Below, one piece after another: positions 8,737 through 17,635 of a stretch of DNA of 64,000 nt (its first letter is position 1; each line of letters starts with the position of its first letter). The translations under genes and the position numbers were made by a program. The notes under the pieces are model-generated. The model did no database searches, had not been told where the DNA came from, and saw only the letters and a program-made list of their open reading frames with translations. Source of the stretch: Vibrio natriegens NBRC 15636 = ATCC 14048 = DSM 759 (GTDB lineage: Bacteria; Pseudomonadota; Gammaproteobacteria; Enterobacterales; Vibrionaceae). The stretch is from assembly GCF_035621455.1 (NCBI RefSeq), contig NZ_CP141823.1:1860001-1924000 (forward strand), in the 5' to 3' direction.

Positions 8737-9999
8737 ATGTCCTCATCTTTAATGACATCATCAGGCTTTAAATTCGTTTTCCCCATAATACTGTTGGGAC
8801 TCGCGATATCCGGCATGAATAGTATTATTCAGATGACTAAGTCAAACTGGGGAATAGCCGCGAATTTACCTTATATACTGTTGGGTTGTGCCCTGCTGCT
8901 TTGCTATTCCTTTAAGCAAGGACGGGAGTCTATGGTCTGCCTCTCAATGCTAGTGGCTTACTTTATTATCCAACAGCGGCTTCAGGTGCCCCTTACTAGT
9001 GGAACGGCGCTGATTGAGTTAACGATGCTAGCAACTTTGCTGCCGATTTCTTTTCTGGCCGTGTTTCTATTCAGTAAAGACGGTGCAAACTCAAAAGCCA
9101 TGTTTGTCTATGTGTTGATGTTGGCGATCTTTTTGTTGTGGTCTTACATTACACTGAGATTCCACATTAAAGGCCGGTTTGAGGATTGGACAAATGGTAT
9201 TTTGTTCATCATACCTAGTATTTCCAAGCTCCCGTTTATTCTCGTCTTATACTGTCTTGGCATCGTCGGCTTTCTGGGAATTTTGGTATTAAGAACCAAC
9301 AAAATCATCCACGCCATGACCTACTCTGCGATGGCTTTAGCTTCGACGACCTTTATCTTTTTCGATGTTCAATACATATCAAGCACTATGTTTACTCTGG
9401 CAGGCTTGCTTATGATTGTGTATTCAACTAGTGCAAGCCATCATCTTGCCTTTACTGACAGCTTGACTCTTATCCCTAGCCGCCGGGCGCTCGATCTTGA
9501 TTTTAAAGATATGGATGGTAAGTACACCATCGCAATGTTAGACGTTGATCACTTTAAAAATTTTAATGATACCTACGGACATGATACCGGCGACAATGTA
9601 CTTAAACTTGTCGCAACGTTGCTAATGAAAACACGCGGTGGTGCTAAGGCTTATCGTTTTGGTGGTGAAGAGTTCACTATCCTATTTAAAGGTAAGTACG
9701 CTGAAGACTGTTTAAAAGAATTAGCTGAAGTCCATAAATCAATAGCGAATTATAAAATGGTCTTGCGTGATTCAGCATCTCGTCCAGACGACAATAAGCA
9801 AGGCCAATTAAATCGTGGACACGGAGCTAAAAGACGATCGGTATCAATTACGGTGAGTATTGGCGTTGCTGATAGCCGAGACGCTTCAGATCCAGAAGAA
9901 GTTCTGTCACTCGCAGATGAAGCCTTGTATCAAGCAAAAGACTCTGGCAGAAATTGTATAAAATGTTTCAGGAATGAGTTCAGGTCGCGTGCTTCGTGA
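8737..9999 (+). CDS. Membrane diguanylate cyclase (GGDEF)
   Basis: A 420-residue protein with about eight predicted membrane helices in residues 10-235 and a C-terminal GGDEF domain. The active-site loop is GGEEF (residues 309-313, in YRFGGEEF), preceded by MLDVDHFKNFNDTYGHDTGD, so it should make c-di-GMP. The RxxD product-inhibition site five residues before the loop is absent (GGAKAYRF). The membrane part resembles other polytopic sensor regions but I cannot name its ligand. It is convergent with another cyclase gene on the minus strand. Confidence 0.88.
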   Translation: MSSSLMTSSGFKFVFPIILLGLAISGMNSIIQMTKSNWGIAANLPYILLGCALLLCYSFKQGRESMVCLSMLVAYFIIQQRLQVPLTSGTALIELTMLATLLPISFLAVFLFSKDGANSKAMFVYVLMLAIFLLWSYITLRFHIKGRFEDWTNGILFIIPSISKLPFILVLYCLGIVGFLGILVLRTNKIIHAMTYSAMALASTTFIFFDVQYISSTMFTLAGLLMIVYSTSASHHLAFTDSLTLIPSRRALDLDFKDMDGKYTIAMLDVDHFKNFNDTYGHDTGDNVLKLVATLLMKTRGGAKAYRFGGEEFTILFKGKYAEDCLKELAEVHKSIANYKMVLRDSASRPDDNKQGQLNRGHGAKRRSVSITVSIGVADSRDASDPEEVLSLADEALYQAKDSGRNCIKCFRNEFRSRAS

Positions 10000-10108
10000 T
10001 TATCTATGACTCAACTTGTACCTCACCTTAAAGCGCCATTACCAATCGATTGTTTAAAGGGGTCATTTTTGTGACAACGTCACTCAAATCAGGGATGCAG
10101 GATCAGAG

Positions 10109-11047
10109 TCAATTTTGATTGACTAAAGTATGTGTATCGCGACCTCTAGATTTTGATGTGTAGAGTGCTCGATCGACGATTTCATACAAATCTGCTTTTT
10201 TTTCTTTGCCCGTAGCCTGAAAAGAAAATACACCCTGTGACACTGTAACCCTACTTGCAATGCTTGAGTACTGATGAGGATAGTCAAGAAAAGCAATCAC
10301 TTCTTGGATACGCTCGGCTTCTCTTTCTGCCATTTGTCCATCAGTAGTGCTTAGCAGTACCACAAACTCCTCTCCGCCATAACGGCCAACATACTCTCCA
10401 GAACGGCAAAAGGTCGCTTTAAGTTGACTTGCGATCGCCTGCAAGCATCGATCCCCTTCTATGTGGCCATAGTTATCGTTAAACGCTTTAAAAAAGTCGA
10501 CATCTAACAAAATCATCGCCATTGGCATGTGGCGGCGGCCGTGCCACGCAACCAAAGATTCAAGCTTTTGGTCAATGTATCTGCGATTATAAAGTTTCGT
10601 TAACCCGTCCTCGTTCGCCTGTTGGGTTAGAAGTTGATTCACTTTTTCTAGCTGCGCTGTCGCTTGTTTTAACTCACGCCTCATGTGAGCAATACGCTGC
10701 ATGGCGATGAGCTTGGAATTTAGAACGAGTTTATCAACGGGCTTAATAAGATAATCATCACCGCCTGCTTCTATCGCTTTAGCAATAATTTCAGGTTCTT
10801 CATGGCTACTAAGGAAGATGATGGGAATCCAGTCAGGAAAAGCTTCTCTGAACGATAATGAAAGCTCGAAACCGTTCATTTCTGGCATAGAGATATCGAG
10901 CAAGACCAATTCGGGGTCGAAACTCTCATAAATATTTAATGCTTCTGCACCACTGCCTACTGTCTTAACGATATGCCCCAGTTGTTTCAAACGAATAGCC
11001 AATTGCATTCTGTCTAATTGAACATCGTCAACCAGTAGAATGCGCAT
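10109..11047 (-). CDS. PleD-like response regulator with REC and GGDEF domains
   Basis: A 312-residue protein: receiver domain (1-120) with acidic VDD, phospho-Asp51 in LLLDISMPEMNG and Lys in LIKPVDK; a short coiled linker (about 125-150, LKQATAQLEKVNQLLTQQ); and a GGDEF domain with GGEEF near residue 223. Expected to make c-di-GMP when phosphorylated. The RxxD inhibition motif is not intact (RSGE before YVGRYGGEEF). No kinase is next to it. The start is ATG 11047 with GGGA upstream; the open frame extends 11 codons further. Confidence 0.9.
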   Translation of the reverse strand: MRILLVDDVQLDRMQLAIRLKQLGHIVKTVGSGAEALNIYESFDPELVLLDISMPEMNGFELSLSFREAFPDWIPIIFLSSHEEPEIIAKAIEAGGDDYLIKPVDKLVLNSKLIAMQRIAHMRRELKQATAQLEKVNQLLTQQANEDGLTKLYNRRYIDQKLESLVAWHGRRHMPMAMILLDVDFFKAFNDNYGHIEGDRCLQAIASQLKATFCRSGEYVGRYGGEEFVVLLSTTDGQMAEREAERIQEVIAFLDYPHQYSSIASRVTVSQGVFSFQATGKEKKADLYEIVDRALYTSKSRGRDTHTLVNQN

Positions 11048-11188
11048 TGATGTCCCTTTAGGCTGCATAAGGTATTCCACTATCTTACTTTCTCTTTCTT
11101 AACCATATATCATATTCAACGCTTCGTTGCATCGTGCCAGCTCTTAAGTGCTATATTTTTGTTTAATTGTCGCGGAATCAAAAGACTG

Positions 11189-11455
11189 TATACCCAAATA
11201 ACCTCTAGATGCCTGTTTCAGCGAGAGTGACTTGGTTTACAGACAAGGCAACGGTTTGAAAATCTAGTGGTTCTAAATTAAAAATCGTTAACAAAGGCTG
11301 TGGACCAAGTCAGCTCGCCCTTTGGGAGCATGTCACTGACACAATTTTTGCGTCAAATAACTTGGAAAGAGCTCACTATTCCACTGCGTTATTTTCCTTA
11401 AACTTGAGCCAGTGACAATGCTCTGAATTCCGCATCTTGAAGTCATTTGGGTATA
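11189..11455. repeat. 267-bp element with terminal and nested inverted repeats (MITE-like)
   Basis: The ends form a 24-bp imperfect terminal inverted repeat (11189-11212 against 11432-11455, 20 of 24 matching; outermost bases TATACCCAAAT). Inside is a second inverted pair, GCGAGAGTGACTTGG near 11220 against CCAAGTCAGCTCGC near 11305, and a third, GAGCATGTCACTG near 11328 against CAGTGACAATGCTC near 11411. No ORF of note lies inside. This looks like a dispersed non-coding Vibrio repeat of MITE type. The right end contains TATAAT and abuts the DUF3069 gene. Confidence 0.65.
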
Positions 11456-11517
11456 ATGGTAGATATTTGAAACATTTGATATTACTATTCCCGCCTTTTT
11501 GTAATGAGAGACACAGC

Positions 11518-11955
11518 ATGTCAGAAGCAACTAACACCGAAAGCAAAAAAATCGATCTAGAAACCATTTCTCCTGAACTACGTAAAGTTATTGAATTCGA
11601 CGAAGTTCCAGAGCAAATGTTCGAAATGGTTACCTCTATCCATGAAGTGTCAGAAGAAGCGGTTCGCGCGTCTTGGGACGAAATGCCAGCAAGTGCTCAA
11701 AACATTCTGGATAACTTTGAACAGTTCCATGCTCTAGTTTCAGTAGGCCAAGCATTCGCTGGGATTAACGTAATGGAAGAATTCCCTACTCTAAATCTGC
11801 CAGAAAACATGACAGATGAAGATAAAGAAGAGTACCGAGCACAGCTACTAGACAATGTTCTTCACAACTGCGTGAAAGACATGGTTAAACAAATGAAAAA
11901 AGCGCGTCGTGACCCTCTACTAAAACGTGAATTCAAAGAAGTATTTGCGAAGTAA
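11518..11955 (+). CDS. DUF3069 family cytoplasmic protein
   Basis: A 145-residue acidic soluble protein, starting MSEATNTESKKIDLET and ending KREFKEVFAK, of the gammaproteobacterial DUF3069 type. It is mostly helical and has no signal peptide or catalytic motif that I recognise; the function is unknown. I start it at ATG 11518 (GAGAG upstream); the open frame runs back to 11437 only because it crosses the repeat element. Its promoter may overlap the right end of that element (TATAAT at 11452-11457). Confidence 0.85.
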   Translation: MSEATNTESKKIDLETISPELRKVIEFDEVPEQMFEMVTSIHEVSEEAVRASWDEMPASAQNILDNFEQFHALVSVGQAFAGINVMEEFPTLNLPENMTDEDKEEYRAQLLDNVLHNCVKDMVKQMKKARRDPLLKREFKEVFAK

Positions 11956-11974
11956 AGCTGACTTACGAAGTGAA

Positions 11975-12003
11975 TAAAGGGCTGCATTGTGCAGCCCTTT
12001 TTA
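11975..12003. terminator. Bidirectional terminator between DUF3069 gene and modC
   Basis: AAGGGCTGC (11977-11985) pairs with GCAGCCCTT (11991-11999), with T-runs on both strands. It serves the plus-strand DUF3069 gene and the minus-strand mod operon. Confidence 0.9.
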
Positions 12004-12029
12004 GTTATGTAACCTTTGCATCAGTCTTT

Positions 12030-13139
12030 TTAAGCGTGTGGTGCAAAGGCAATATCGCGTTGAGTCACACTCACCCCTTTGACTTGTGCATAGACACAGT
12101 CACCGGGCTTTAAGTTGAGGTCATCCAGTGCCCAAGGGGTAATTTTAGCCCACAAGCAGCAATTCGCGTCCAGTTGCAAAGAGACGGTAATGCTTTGCTT
12201 ATCTTCTCCGACATTCACCTGCTCGATTGATTGGACAGTCGCAGGCAAAACATTTCGAATCGAGGTGGCTACCGGACGCTCCAAAGCAATAGAGACATCG
12301 CTAGCGCGCACTTGAAGTCGAATTGGCGTTCCAGGCTCGCCCTCAATCTTTTGTACCCAGAGCGAAGCGTTTTGGCCAAGTTCTACAGACGTCAGCGCAT
12401 AGTGCTCATGATGAGCGGCGATTTTTCCTTCAAACAAGCTACTGTGTTCTGAAAATGACTGCCACGGTCTCATTGCGTGAGAAGCCCAGACCTCTTCCAG
12501 CTTGCCTGATGTCACTATACTGCCGTTCTCAATAATTGCTAAATTCTGAGCCAATCTTATGATTTCTTGTAAGCTGTGTGTCACATACACAATTGGTATG
12601 TTCACTTTTTCAGATAGGTCCTCAAGAAACGGCATGACTTCCCGTTTTCTGGGCATATCCAGTGATGCTAATGGTTCGTCCATTAACAACAAATCGGGCT
12701 TAGACAACAATGCACGTGCTATCGCCACTCGTTGCTTTTCGCCGCCAGAGAGCGACACTGGGAAACGCTTCAGGAGTGGTTTAATAGAGAGAAGCTCAAC
12801 CACTTCATCAAAGTACTTAGTATCCTTCTCTTTGACGCCATACATTAAATTCCCTTGTACTGAATAGTGTGGGAATAGGCGTGAGTCCTGAAAAACATAA
12901 CCAATCTTTCGCTTGTGCGTCGGTAAGTTTATTGCCTTATCACTATCAAATAAGACGTGTTCGCCAATACTGACTTTACCTTGTGTCGGCGTGACCAATC
13001 CACTGATTACATTAATGAGCGTTGTCTTACCTGCACCAGAACGCCCAAATAACGCACTAATTCCATGACACGGTAACTCAAGATCGATATCAAAATCACT
13101 TTCACCAAGTAATTGTTTAAATTGAACTTTAATACTCAT
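12030..13139 (-). CDS. modC: Molybdate ABC transporter ATP-binding protein
   Basis: A 369-residue ATPase: Walker A GRSGAGKTT (about 32-40), signature LSGGEKQR, Walker B LLLMDEPLAS, switch His in VYVTHS, and a C-terminal TOBE/Mop domain (about 280-365) that binds oxyanions. It energises molybdate import with ModAB. The start ATG at 13139 overlaps the modB stop (TAATG), giving translational coupling; a longer reading frame upstream overlaps modB and is unlikely. Last gene of modABC. Confidence 0.95.
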   Translation of the reverse strand: MSIKVQFKQLLGESDFDIDLELPCHGISALFGRSGAGKTTLINVISGLVTPTQGKVSIGEHVLFDSDKAINLPTHKRKIGYVFQDSRLFPHYSVQGNLMYGVKEKDTKYFDEVVELLSIKPLLKRFPVSLSGGEKQRVAIARALLSKPDLLLMDEPLASLDMPRKREVMPFLEDLSEKVNIPIVYVTHSLQEIIRLAQNLAIIENGSIVTSGKLEEVWASHAMRPWQSFSEHSSLFEGKIAAHHEHYALTSVELGQNASLWVQKIEGEPGTPIRLQVRASDVSIALERPVATSIRNVLPATVQSIEQVNVGEDKQSITVSLQLDANCCLWAKITPWALDDLNLKPGDCVYAQVKGVSVTQRDIAFAPHA

Positions 13140-13825
13140 TATTTCGCTCCCAATCGACGAGCCGCTTTTCGGTTCATCCACTCAGAGGCCATTAACGTCG
13201 ATAACGCAAGCGCGATAGAAATGATACAAAGACGCGCCGCTTGCATCTCTGCCCCGGGCGTTTCTATAAAGTTGTACATTGCAAGTGGTATGGTTTGAGT
13301 TTCGCCAGGGATATTGGACACAAAACTGATGGTTGCGCCAAACTCACCTAAGCTGCGTGCGAACGACAACATCGTTCCGGTGATTATTCCGGGGATTGTT
13401 AGCGGCAACGTAATCGTCATAAATACTTTAAATGGAGAGGCACCAAGCGTCGAAGCGGCATGTTCAAGTTTGGGATCGACACTTTCCAGGCTTAAACGAA
13501 CAGAACGAACCATAAGCGGCAACGCGACTACAATACAAGCGACAACCGCTCCTTTCCAATCAAAGCTAAATACCAAGCCAAAATGTTCATACAGCCAACT
13601 GCCTATGAACCCCTGTCGTCCAAGGGATAGCAGTAGCAAATAACCAATAACAACCGGTGGCAAGACCAAAGGCAAATGAATCAGGCTATCGAGGACAGAC
13701 TTGCCAAAAAAGGTTTTGCGAGAAAGTAACCACGCCAATAAAACCCCTAAAGGGATAAGCCAAAGTACCGCGAACGCGCCTACTTTGAGACTTAATATTA
13801 AGGCTTGGTATTCCAGTTCAGTCAC
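13139..13825 (-). CDS. modB: Molybdate ABC transporter permease
   Basis: A 228-residue inner-membrane permease with five or six helices and the binding-protein-dependent transport signature near EHAASTLGASPFKVFMTITLPLTIPGI. Forms the molybdate channel with ModC. It begins 2 bp after the modA stop region and overlaps modC by one base. Length matches E. coli ModB (229). Confidence 0.95.
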   Translation of the reverse strand: MTELEYQALILSLKVGAFAVLWLIPLGVLLAWLLSRKTFFGKSVLDSLIHLPLVLPPVVIGYLLLLSLGRQGFIGSWLYEHFGLVFSFDWKGAVVACIVVALPLMVRSVRLSLESVDPKLEHAASTLGASPFKVFMTITLPLTIPGIITGTMLSFARSLGEFGATISFVSNIPGETQTIPLAMYNFIETPGAEMQAARLCIISIALALSTLMASEWMNRKAARRLGAK

Positions 13826-13827
13826 GC

Positions 13828-14589
13828 TTATTCCTTATTACTGAAACCGTATTTGACAAAGACCGCTTTGGCTTCATCTGTATTCAGGTATTGGAAAAAC
13901 TGCTTCGATTCAATTGAGTCACTGATCATTGCCGCCGGATAGACAATGGCAGAGTGCGTGTCGCTCGAGAACTCGTCTACTATTGTTACTTTGTCTGTCA
14001 GCAACGCGTCGGTTTTGTACACAATGCCCAATGGCGCTTCTCCACGCTCTACAAGAGCTAACGCGAGTCGAACATTCTTGGCAGGAGCAACTTTAGATTC
14101 AATATTTTTCCATACGTCCAGTGTAGTCAGTGATTCTTTAGCGTACATCCCCACAGGTACAGATGTCGGATTACCCAGTGCAAGACGTCCATCATTCAAC
14201 GCAGCTAGCCACGCGTTACTATCTGAAAAATTAAAACTCTTCGTGTTAGACGGCTTGGGAGCAATCAAGACCAGACTATTCCCCACCAAATTGGTGACAT
14301 TGTCACGTAAGATGACCTTTTCATCCACAAGATAGTCCATCCACTTGGTATTTGCTGAGATGAAAACATCGGCGGGAGCTCCGTTCATTATCTGACGAGC
14401 AATAGACGAGGAACCACCGTAAACTGGTGTGACGGTTACATCGAACTTGCCTGAGAAATTTTCGCTAATTTCGTTGATCGCATTGGTCATAGAGGACGCA
14501 GCGTACACTTTGAGATCGGCTGCGGCATGGGCAGAAAAAACAACGCTTAACAATGCCGTTAAGCAAACATGTGTTTTCCATATTTTCAT
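13828..14589 (-). CDS. modA: Periplasmic molybdate-binding protein
   Basis: A 253-residue protein with a signal peptide (cleavage after VFSAHAAA) and the ModA fold: LKVYAASSMTNAINEI with the ligand-binding Ser pair, VYGGSSSIARQIMNGAPADVFISA, and GEAPLGIVYKTDA. It delivers molybdate to ModBC. A clear AGGAG ribosome site precedes the ATG. The gene lies 59 bp after cobQ on the same strand, so it may share that transcript or use a promoter in the gap. No modE regulator is adjacent. Confidence 0.95.
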   Translation of the reverse strand: MKIWKTHVCLTALLSVVFSAHAAADLKVYAASSMTNAINEISENFSGKFDVTVTPVYGGSSSIARQIMNGAPADVFISANTKWMDYLVDEKVILRDNVTNLVGNSLVLIAPKPSNTKSFNFSDSNAWLAALNDGRLALGNPTSVPVGMYAKESLTTLDVWKNIESKVAPAKNVRLALALVERGEAPLGIVYKTDALLTDKVTIVDEFSSDTHSAIVYPAAMISDSIESKQFFQYLNTDEAKAVFVKYGFSNKE

Positions 14590-14648
14590 TAATAGGCTCC
14601 TTTACGAGACAAGCTTTAGACTGATATTACGTTCATCAACTGAGTGTT

Positions 14649-16100
14649 TTATTTGAATAAAAAATCTAAGTTCATGTGTTGCTCTATCGCATCTGCAATA
14701 CGATTAATCCCAAGCTCTTTAATCTCTTCAAAATTTTGTTGCTTAATTTGAGAGCCATTTACCCACTCGGCAATGAGATTTAACACTTCCACTTCATCAA
14801 AGAAACCGTGTAAATAGGTTCCCATAATTTGGTCACATTCACTTAACGCGCCATCAAAAACACCATTGGTGAGTTCAAGTGGCTGAACGCCTGTCACTTC
14901 GCTTCGGCCAACATGAATTTCGTAGCCTTTTGCGGTCGCACGTTTACCATTTAGGCAAACGACAGCTTGTGTCTTTGTCAGTTGCTTACTACCGGTAAGG
15001 ACCGTGTGAACGTCAAGCAGCCCTAAACCTTCACTTTTGCCCGCTGTACTTTCAACACCCTCTGGATCATCAATAGTTTTACCTAGCATCTGATAGCCGC
15101 CACAAATACCAATGACTTTTCCACCCAGGCGAATATGGCGCAATATATCCTTATCCCAGCCCTGACTTCTTAAGTACGCTAAATCGTCTCTGACGGACTT
15201 TGTTCCGGGTAAGATAACCAAATCAGCTTTATCGATTTTCTCGCCTTTACCCACATAACGTAAGTTAATGTCAGGGTTGAGACGAAGGACATCAAAATCG
15301 GTATGATTGCTGATTCGGGTTAAAACCGGTACCACAACATTGAGTTTGACTTGTGCGTTTAACTCTTGCTGATTAGTGATCGCATCCTCGGCTTCAAGGT
15401 TGAATCCATGGAGGTACGGTAATACTCCCAAGACCGGCTTACCGGTTTTTTCTTCAAGCCAATCTAATCCTGATTGCAACAGACGAATGTCACCACGGAA
15501 GCGGTTAATGACAAAACCTTTTACGCGCGCTTGTTCGGATTCAGAAAGTAACGCTAACGTGCCGTATAAGTGAGCAAAAACCCCGCCTCGATCGATATCA
15601 GCAACAATAATCACCGGAACATCAGCCGCTTCTGCAAATCCCATATTGGCAATATCCCCTTCTCGCAGGTTAATCTCTGCCGGGCTGCCTGCTCCCTCAA
15701 TCATAATCGAGTCGTACTCTTGGGTCAGTCGCGAAAAGGAATCAAGTACAGTATTCATCGCAACTTTTTTGTAGTCATGAAATCCAGCAGCGTCCATATC
15801 AGACAACGCTTTGCCTTGCAGAATGATTTGCGCACCCGTATCGCTGTTTGGTTTTATAAGCACCGGGTTCATATGAACTGTGGATTCAATATTGCAAGCT
15901 TGAGCCTGAACTTCCTGAGCACGCCCTATCTCACCGCCATCTTTGGTGACCGCGCTGTTAAGCGCCATATTTTGCGGCTTAAAAGGGGCAACTTTAATCC
16001 CTCTTCTCGCTAATACACGGCATAAACCTGCCACAAGTACACTTTTTCCGGCATCCGATGTGGTGCCTTGAACCATTAAAGAAGGGATTGCTGATTTCAT
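14649..16100 (-). CDS. cobQ: Cobyric acid synthase
   Basis: A 483-residue amidotransferase that amidates the side chains of adenosyl-cobyrinic acid a,c-diamide in B12 synthesis. The N-terminal dethiobiotin-synthetase-like domain starts with MVQGTTSDAGKSVL (P-loop). The C-terminal glutaminase domain holds the nucleophilic Cys in VIGICGGYQMLG and His in GTYLHGFFDE. Start ATG 16100 (MKSAIPSLMVQG). It stands alone here, with no other B12 genes and no cobalamin riboswitch seen upstream, so it likely works in salvage with genes elsewhere. Confidence 0.95.
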   Translation of the reverse strand: MKSAIPSLMVQGTTSDAGKSVLVAGLCRVLARRGIKVAPFKPQNMALNSAVTKDGGEIGRAQEVQAQACNIESTVHMNPVLIKPNSDTGAQIILQGKALSDMDAAGFHDYKKVAMNTVLDSFSRLTQEYDSIMIEGAGSPAEINLREGDIANMGFAEAADVPVIIVADIDRGGVFAHLYGTLALLSESEQARVKGFVINRFRGDIRLLQSGLDWLEEKTGKPVLGVLPYLHGFNLEAEDAITNQQELNAQVKLNVVVPVLTRISNHTDFDVLRLNPDINLRYVGKGEKIDKADLVILPGTKSVRDDLAYLRSQGWDKDILRHIRLGGKVIGICGGYQMLGKTIDDPEGVESTAGKSEGLGLLDVHTVLTGSKQLTKTQAVVCLNGKRATAKGYEIHVGRSEVTGVQPLELTNGVFDGALSECDQIMGTYLHGFFDEVEVLNLIAEWVNGSQIKQQNFEEIKELGINRIADAIEQHMNLDFLFK

Positions 16101-16346
16101 GAATATTCGTAAGAGAAGAAATAGATGAGCAATCATAACGTTATCGTTGCAGGTTACTCAAGCAAATGAACCGAATATCAAAGTTTATCGTCACATTTGT
16201 TCCACTTGCCCTGTCTGGAAAGAGGGTTGTAAATAGTCGCTCGCGGGTTAAAAGAAGTGATACTGGTAAAAAGTGACACTATTATCATTTATGGTCTGGT
16301 TTTTGCTTTGCTCTGTGTAATTTTAATGATCTTGTCTGGAGTTACC

Positions 16347-16883
16347 ATGCTAGGTAAAGCGCTAAAGGTTACGGCCTTTGGTTTGTGCGCGATACTGCCA
16401 CTTTCCTCTTATGCCAATAATTTTAACTACAATACGTTGGAAGTCCGTATGGGTACCAGCCCAGGAACCTTTGGTGGCGAATTTACAAGCTACTTTACTG
16501 AAAACACCCACTTCATTGGTCGCGCTGATAGCGAATTCAGTGGTGACTGGGATGTCGCAGGTGGTATTGGCTTCAATGGCCCTGCTGGACAATTTGCTGA
16601 TATTTATGGCCAGATGCTGCTGCACAATATTAAGAAAAACAGCAGTGACAAAGTCGGCGATGAGTGGCACGCAGAGGTCAATGTTGGTACTCGTGTCTGG
16701 CTGATGCAAAACGTTGAGTTTCACGCGCGTTTAGGCCAATTAATGGACAACGATGATTCCCACACCGTTTACAATTTGGGAGCTCGATTCCATTCGACTC
16801 AGCAATTGTCACTTGGTGCCGATTTCAAAAATAACGGGGTTTACGGACAGCAACTCGTGATGTCTGCCCGCTTTGGATTCTAA
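16347..16883 (+). CDS. YfaZ-family outer-membrane beta-barrel protein
   Basis: A 178-residue protein with a signal peptide (cleavage after SSYA) followed by amphipathic beta-strand repeats and a terminal aromatic (SARFGF), as in small outer-membrane barrels of the YfaZ type. Gly-rich strands such as EVRMGTSPGTFGGEFTSYF support this. Transported substrate unknown. I start at ATG 16347 (GGAG 6 nt upstream); the frame is open 30 codons further upstream without a matching signal. Confidence 0.78.
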   Translation: MLGKALKVTAFGLCAILPLSSYANNFNYNTLEVRMGTSPGTFGGEFTSYFTENTHFIGRADSEFSGDWDVAGGIGFNGPAGQFADIYGQMLLHNIKKNSSDKVGDEWHAEVNVGTRVWLMQNVEFHARLGQLMDNDDSHTVYNLGARFHSTQQLSLGADFKNNGVYGQQLVMSARFGF

Positions 16884-16901
16884 GCAAGCCAAACCAGCAT
16901 A

Positions 16902-16933
16902 AAAAATGGCCTCCACAAGTGGAGGCCATTTCA
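16902..16933. terminator. Bidirectional terminator
   Basis: A near-perfect 13-base inverted repeat (AAATGGCCTCCAC at 16904-16916, GTGGAGGCCATTT at 16919-16931) between convergent genes. Confidence 0.9.
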
Positions 16934-16948
16934 GTTTTAGTATTGTTA

Positions 16949-17623
16949 CTATTTCTTACTAGGTTTGTCTTGAACGTATTTTTTCGATACATCGACAACA
17001 GCAATATCTCTGAAGAAGCTTCTTCCCAAAAGCATTGGGAACTTCATATGGCCTCTTTCTGCCAAAGTAAATTCCGTCTTCTCTTTGTAATCACCAACCT
17101 GAATGTAAGCCATTACAACAGCACGTTTATTGACTTCGTCCGATGAGGACTGTTTTACCTTAGCCCAACGCTCTACTGGTGCTTTAAATTCTTTACTCGC
17201 CTTATCGCCAAGGTCGATTTTGAACTGAACCCAGTCTTTACCATCGCGTTCAAATGGTACGATATCTAACGCGCTGATTGACGATGTCGTTGCGCCAGTA
17301 TCTACACGTGCTTTAAACGTTTCATCAATCCCCGGTGCATAAACCCACTCTTCCGAGCCGAGAATAAGCATACCGTCAGGCGTTTTTTGTACCTTAACTG
17401 GCTTTTCTGGTTTTGGCTCAGGTTTCGGCTCTGGCTTTATTTCCGGTTTTGGTTCTACTTCTGGCTTGGGCTCAACCTCTGGTTTAACTTCAGGTTCTAC
17501 CACGACAGGTTGTTCTATTTCAGGCGTTTCTGGCTCAACAGGCTCCGTCGTCGTTTGCGTTGACGTACAAGCAATTAAACTACCGCTCATCATAAGCGGC
17601 AGAATCAGTTTCCAGTTTTTCAT
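16949..17623 (-). CDS. Retropepsin-like (PF05618) lipoprotein with Pro-Glu/Lys repeat linker
   Basis: A 224-residue lipoprotein. The lipobox is LIAC (Cys19), followed by a charged proline-rich linker (about 28-82) of repeated PEVEPKPE / PEPKP units that could span the periplasm. The C-terminal domain has FKARVDTGATTSSI, the Asp-Thr-Gly of retropepsin-like aspartic proteases in the PF05618 family (often mis-named 'ATP-dependent zinc protease', RimB-related). Protease activity is inferred from the motif. The start ATG 17623 has GGAG 5 nt upstream; a GTG two codons earlier is possible. It lies 12 bp after the aminotransferase stop codon. Confidence 0.8.
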   Translation of the reverse strand: MKNWKLILPLMMSGSLIACTSTQTTTEPVEPETPEIEQPVVVEPEVKPEVEPKPEVEPKPEIKPEPKPEPKPEKPVKVQKTPDGMLILGSEEWVYAPGIDETFKARVDTGATTSSISALDIVPFERDGKDWVQFKIDLGDKASKEFKAPVERWAKVKQSSSDEVNKRAVVMAYIQVGDYKEKTEFTLAERGHMKFPMLLGRSFFRDIAVVDVSKKYVQDKPSKK

Positions 17624-17635
17624 CCACACTCCGAA

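Noticed and set aside
15570..16013. 147-codon ORF on the plus strand
   Set aside because: Antisense shadow of cobQ with no start signal.
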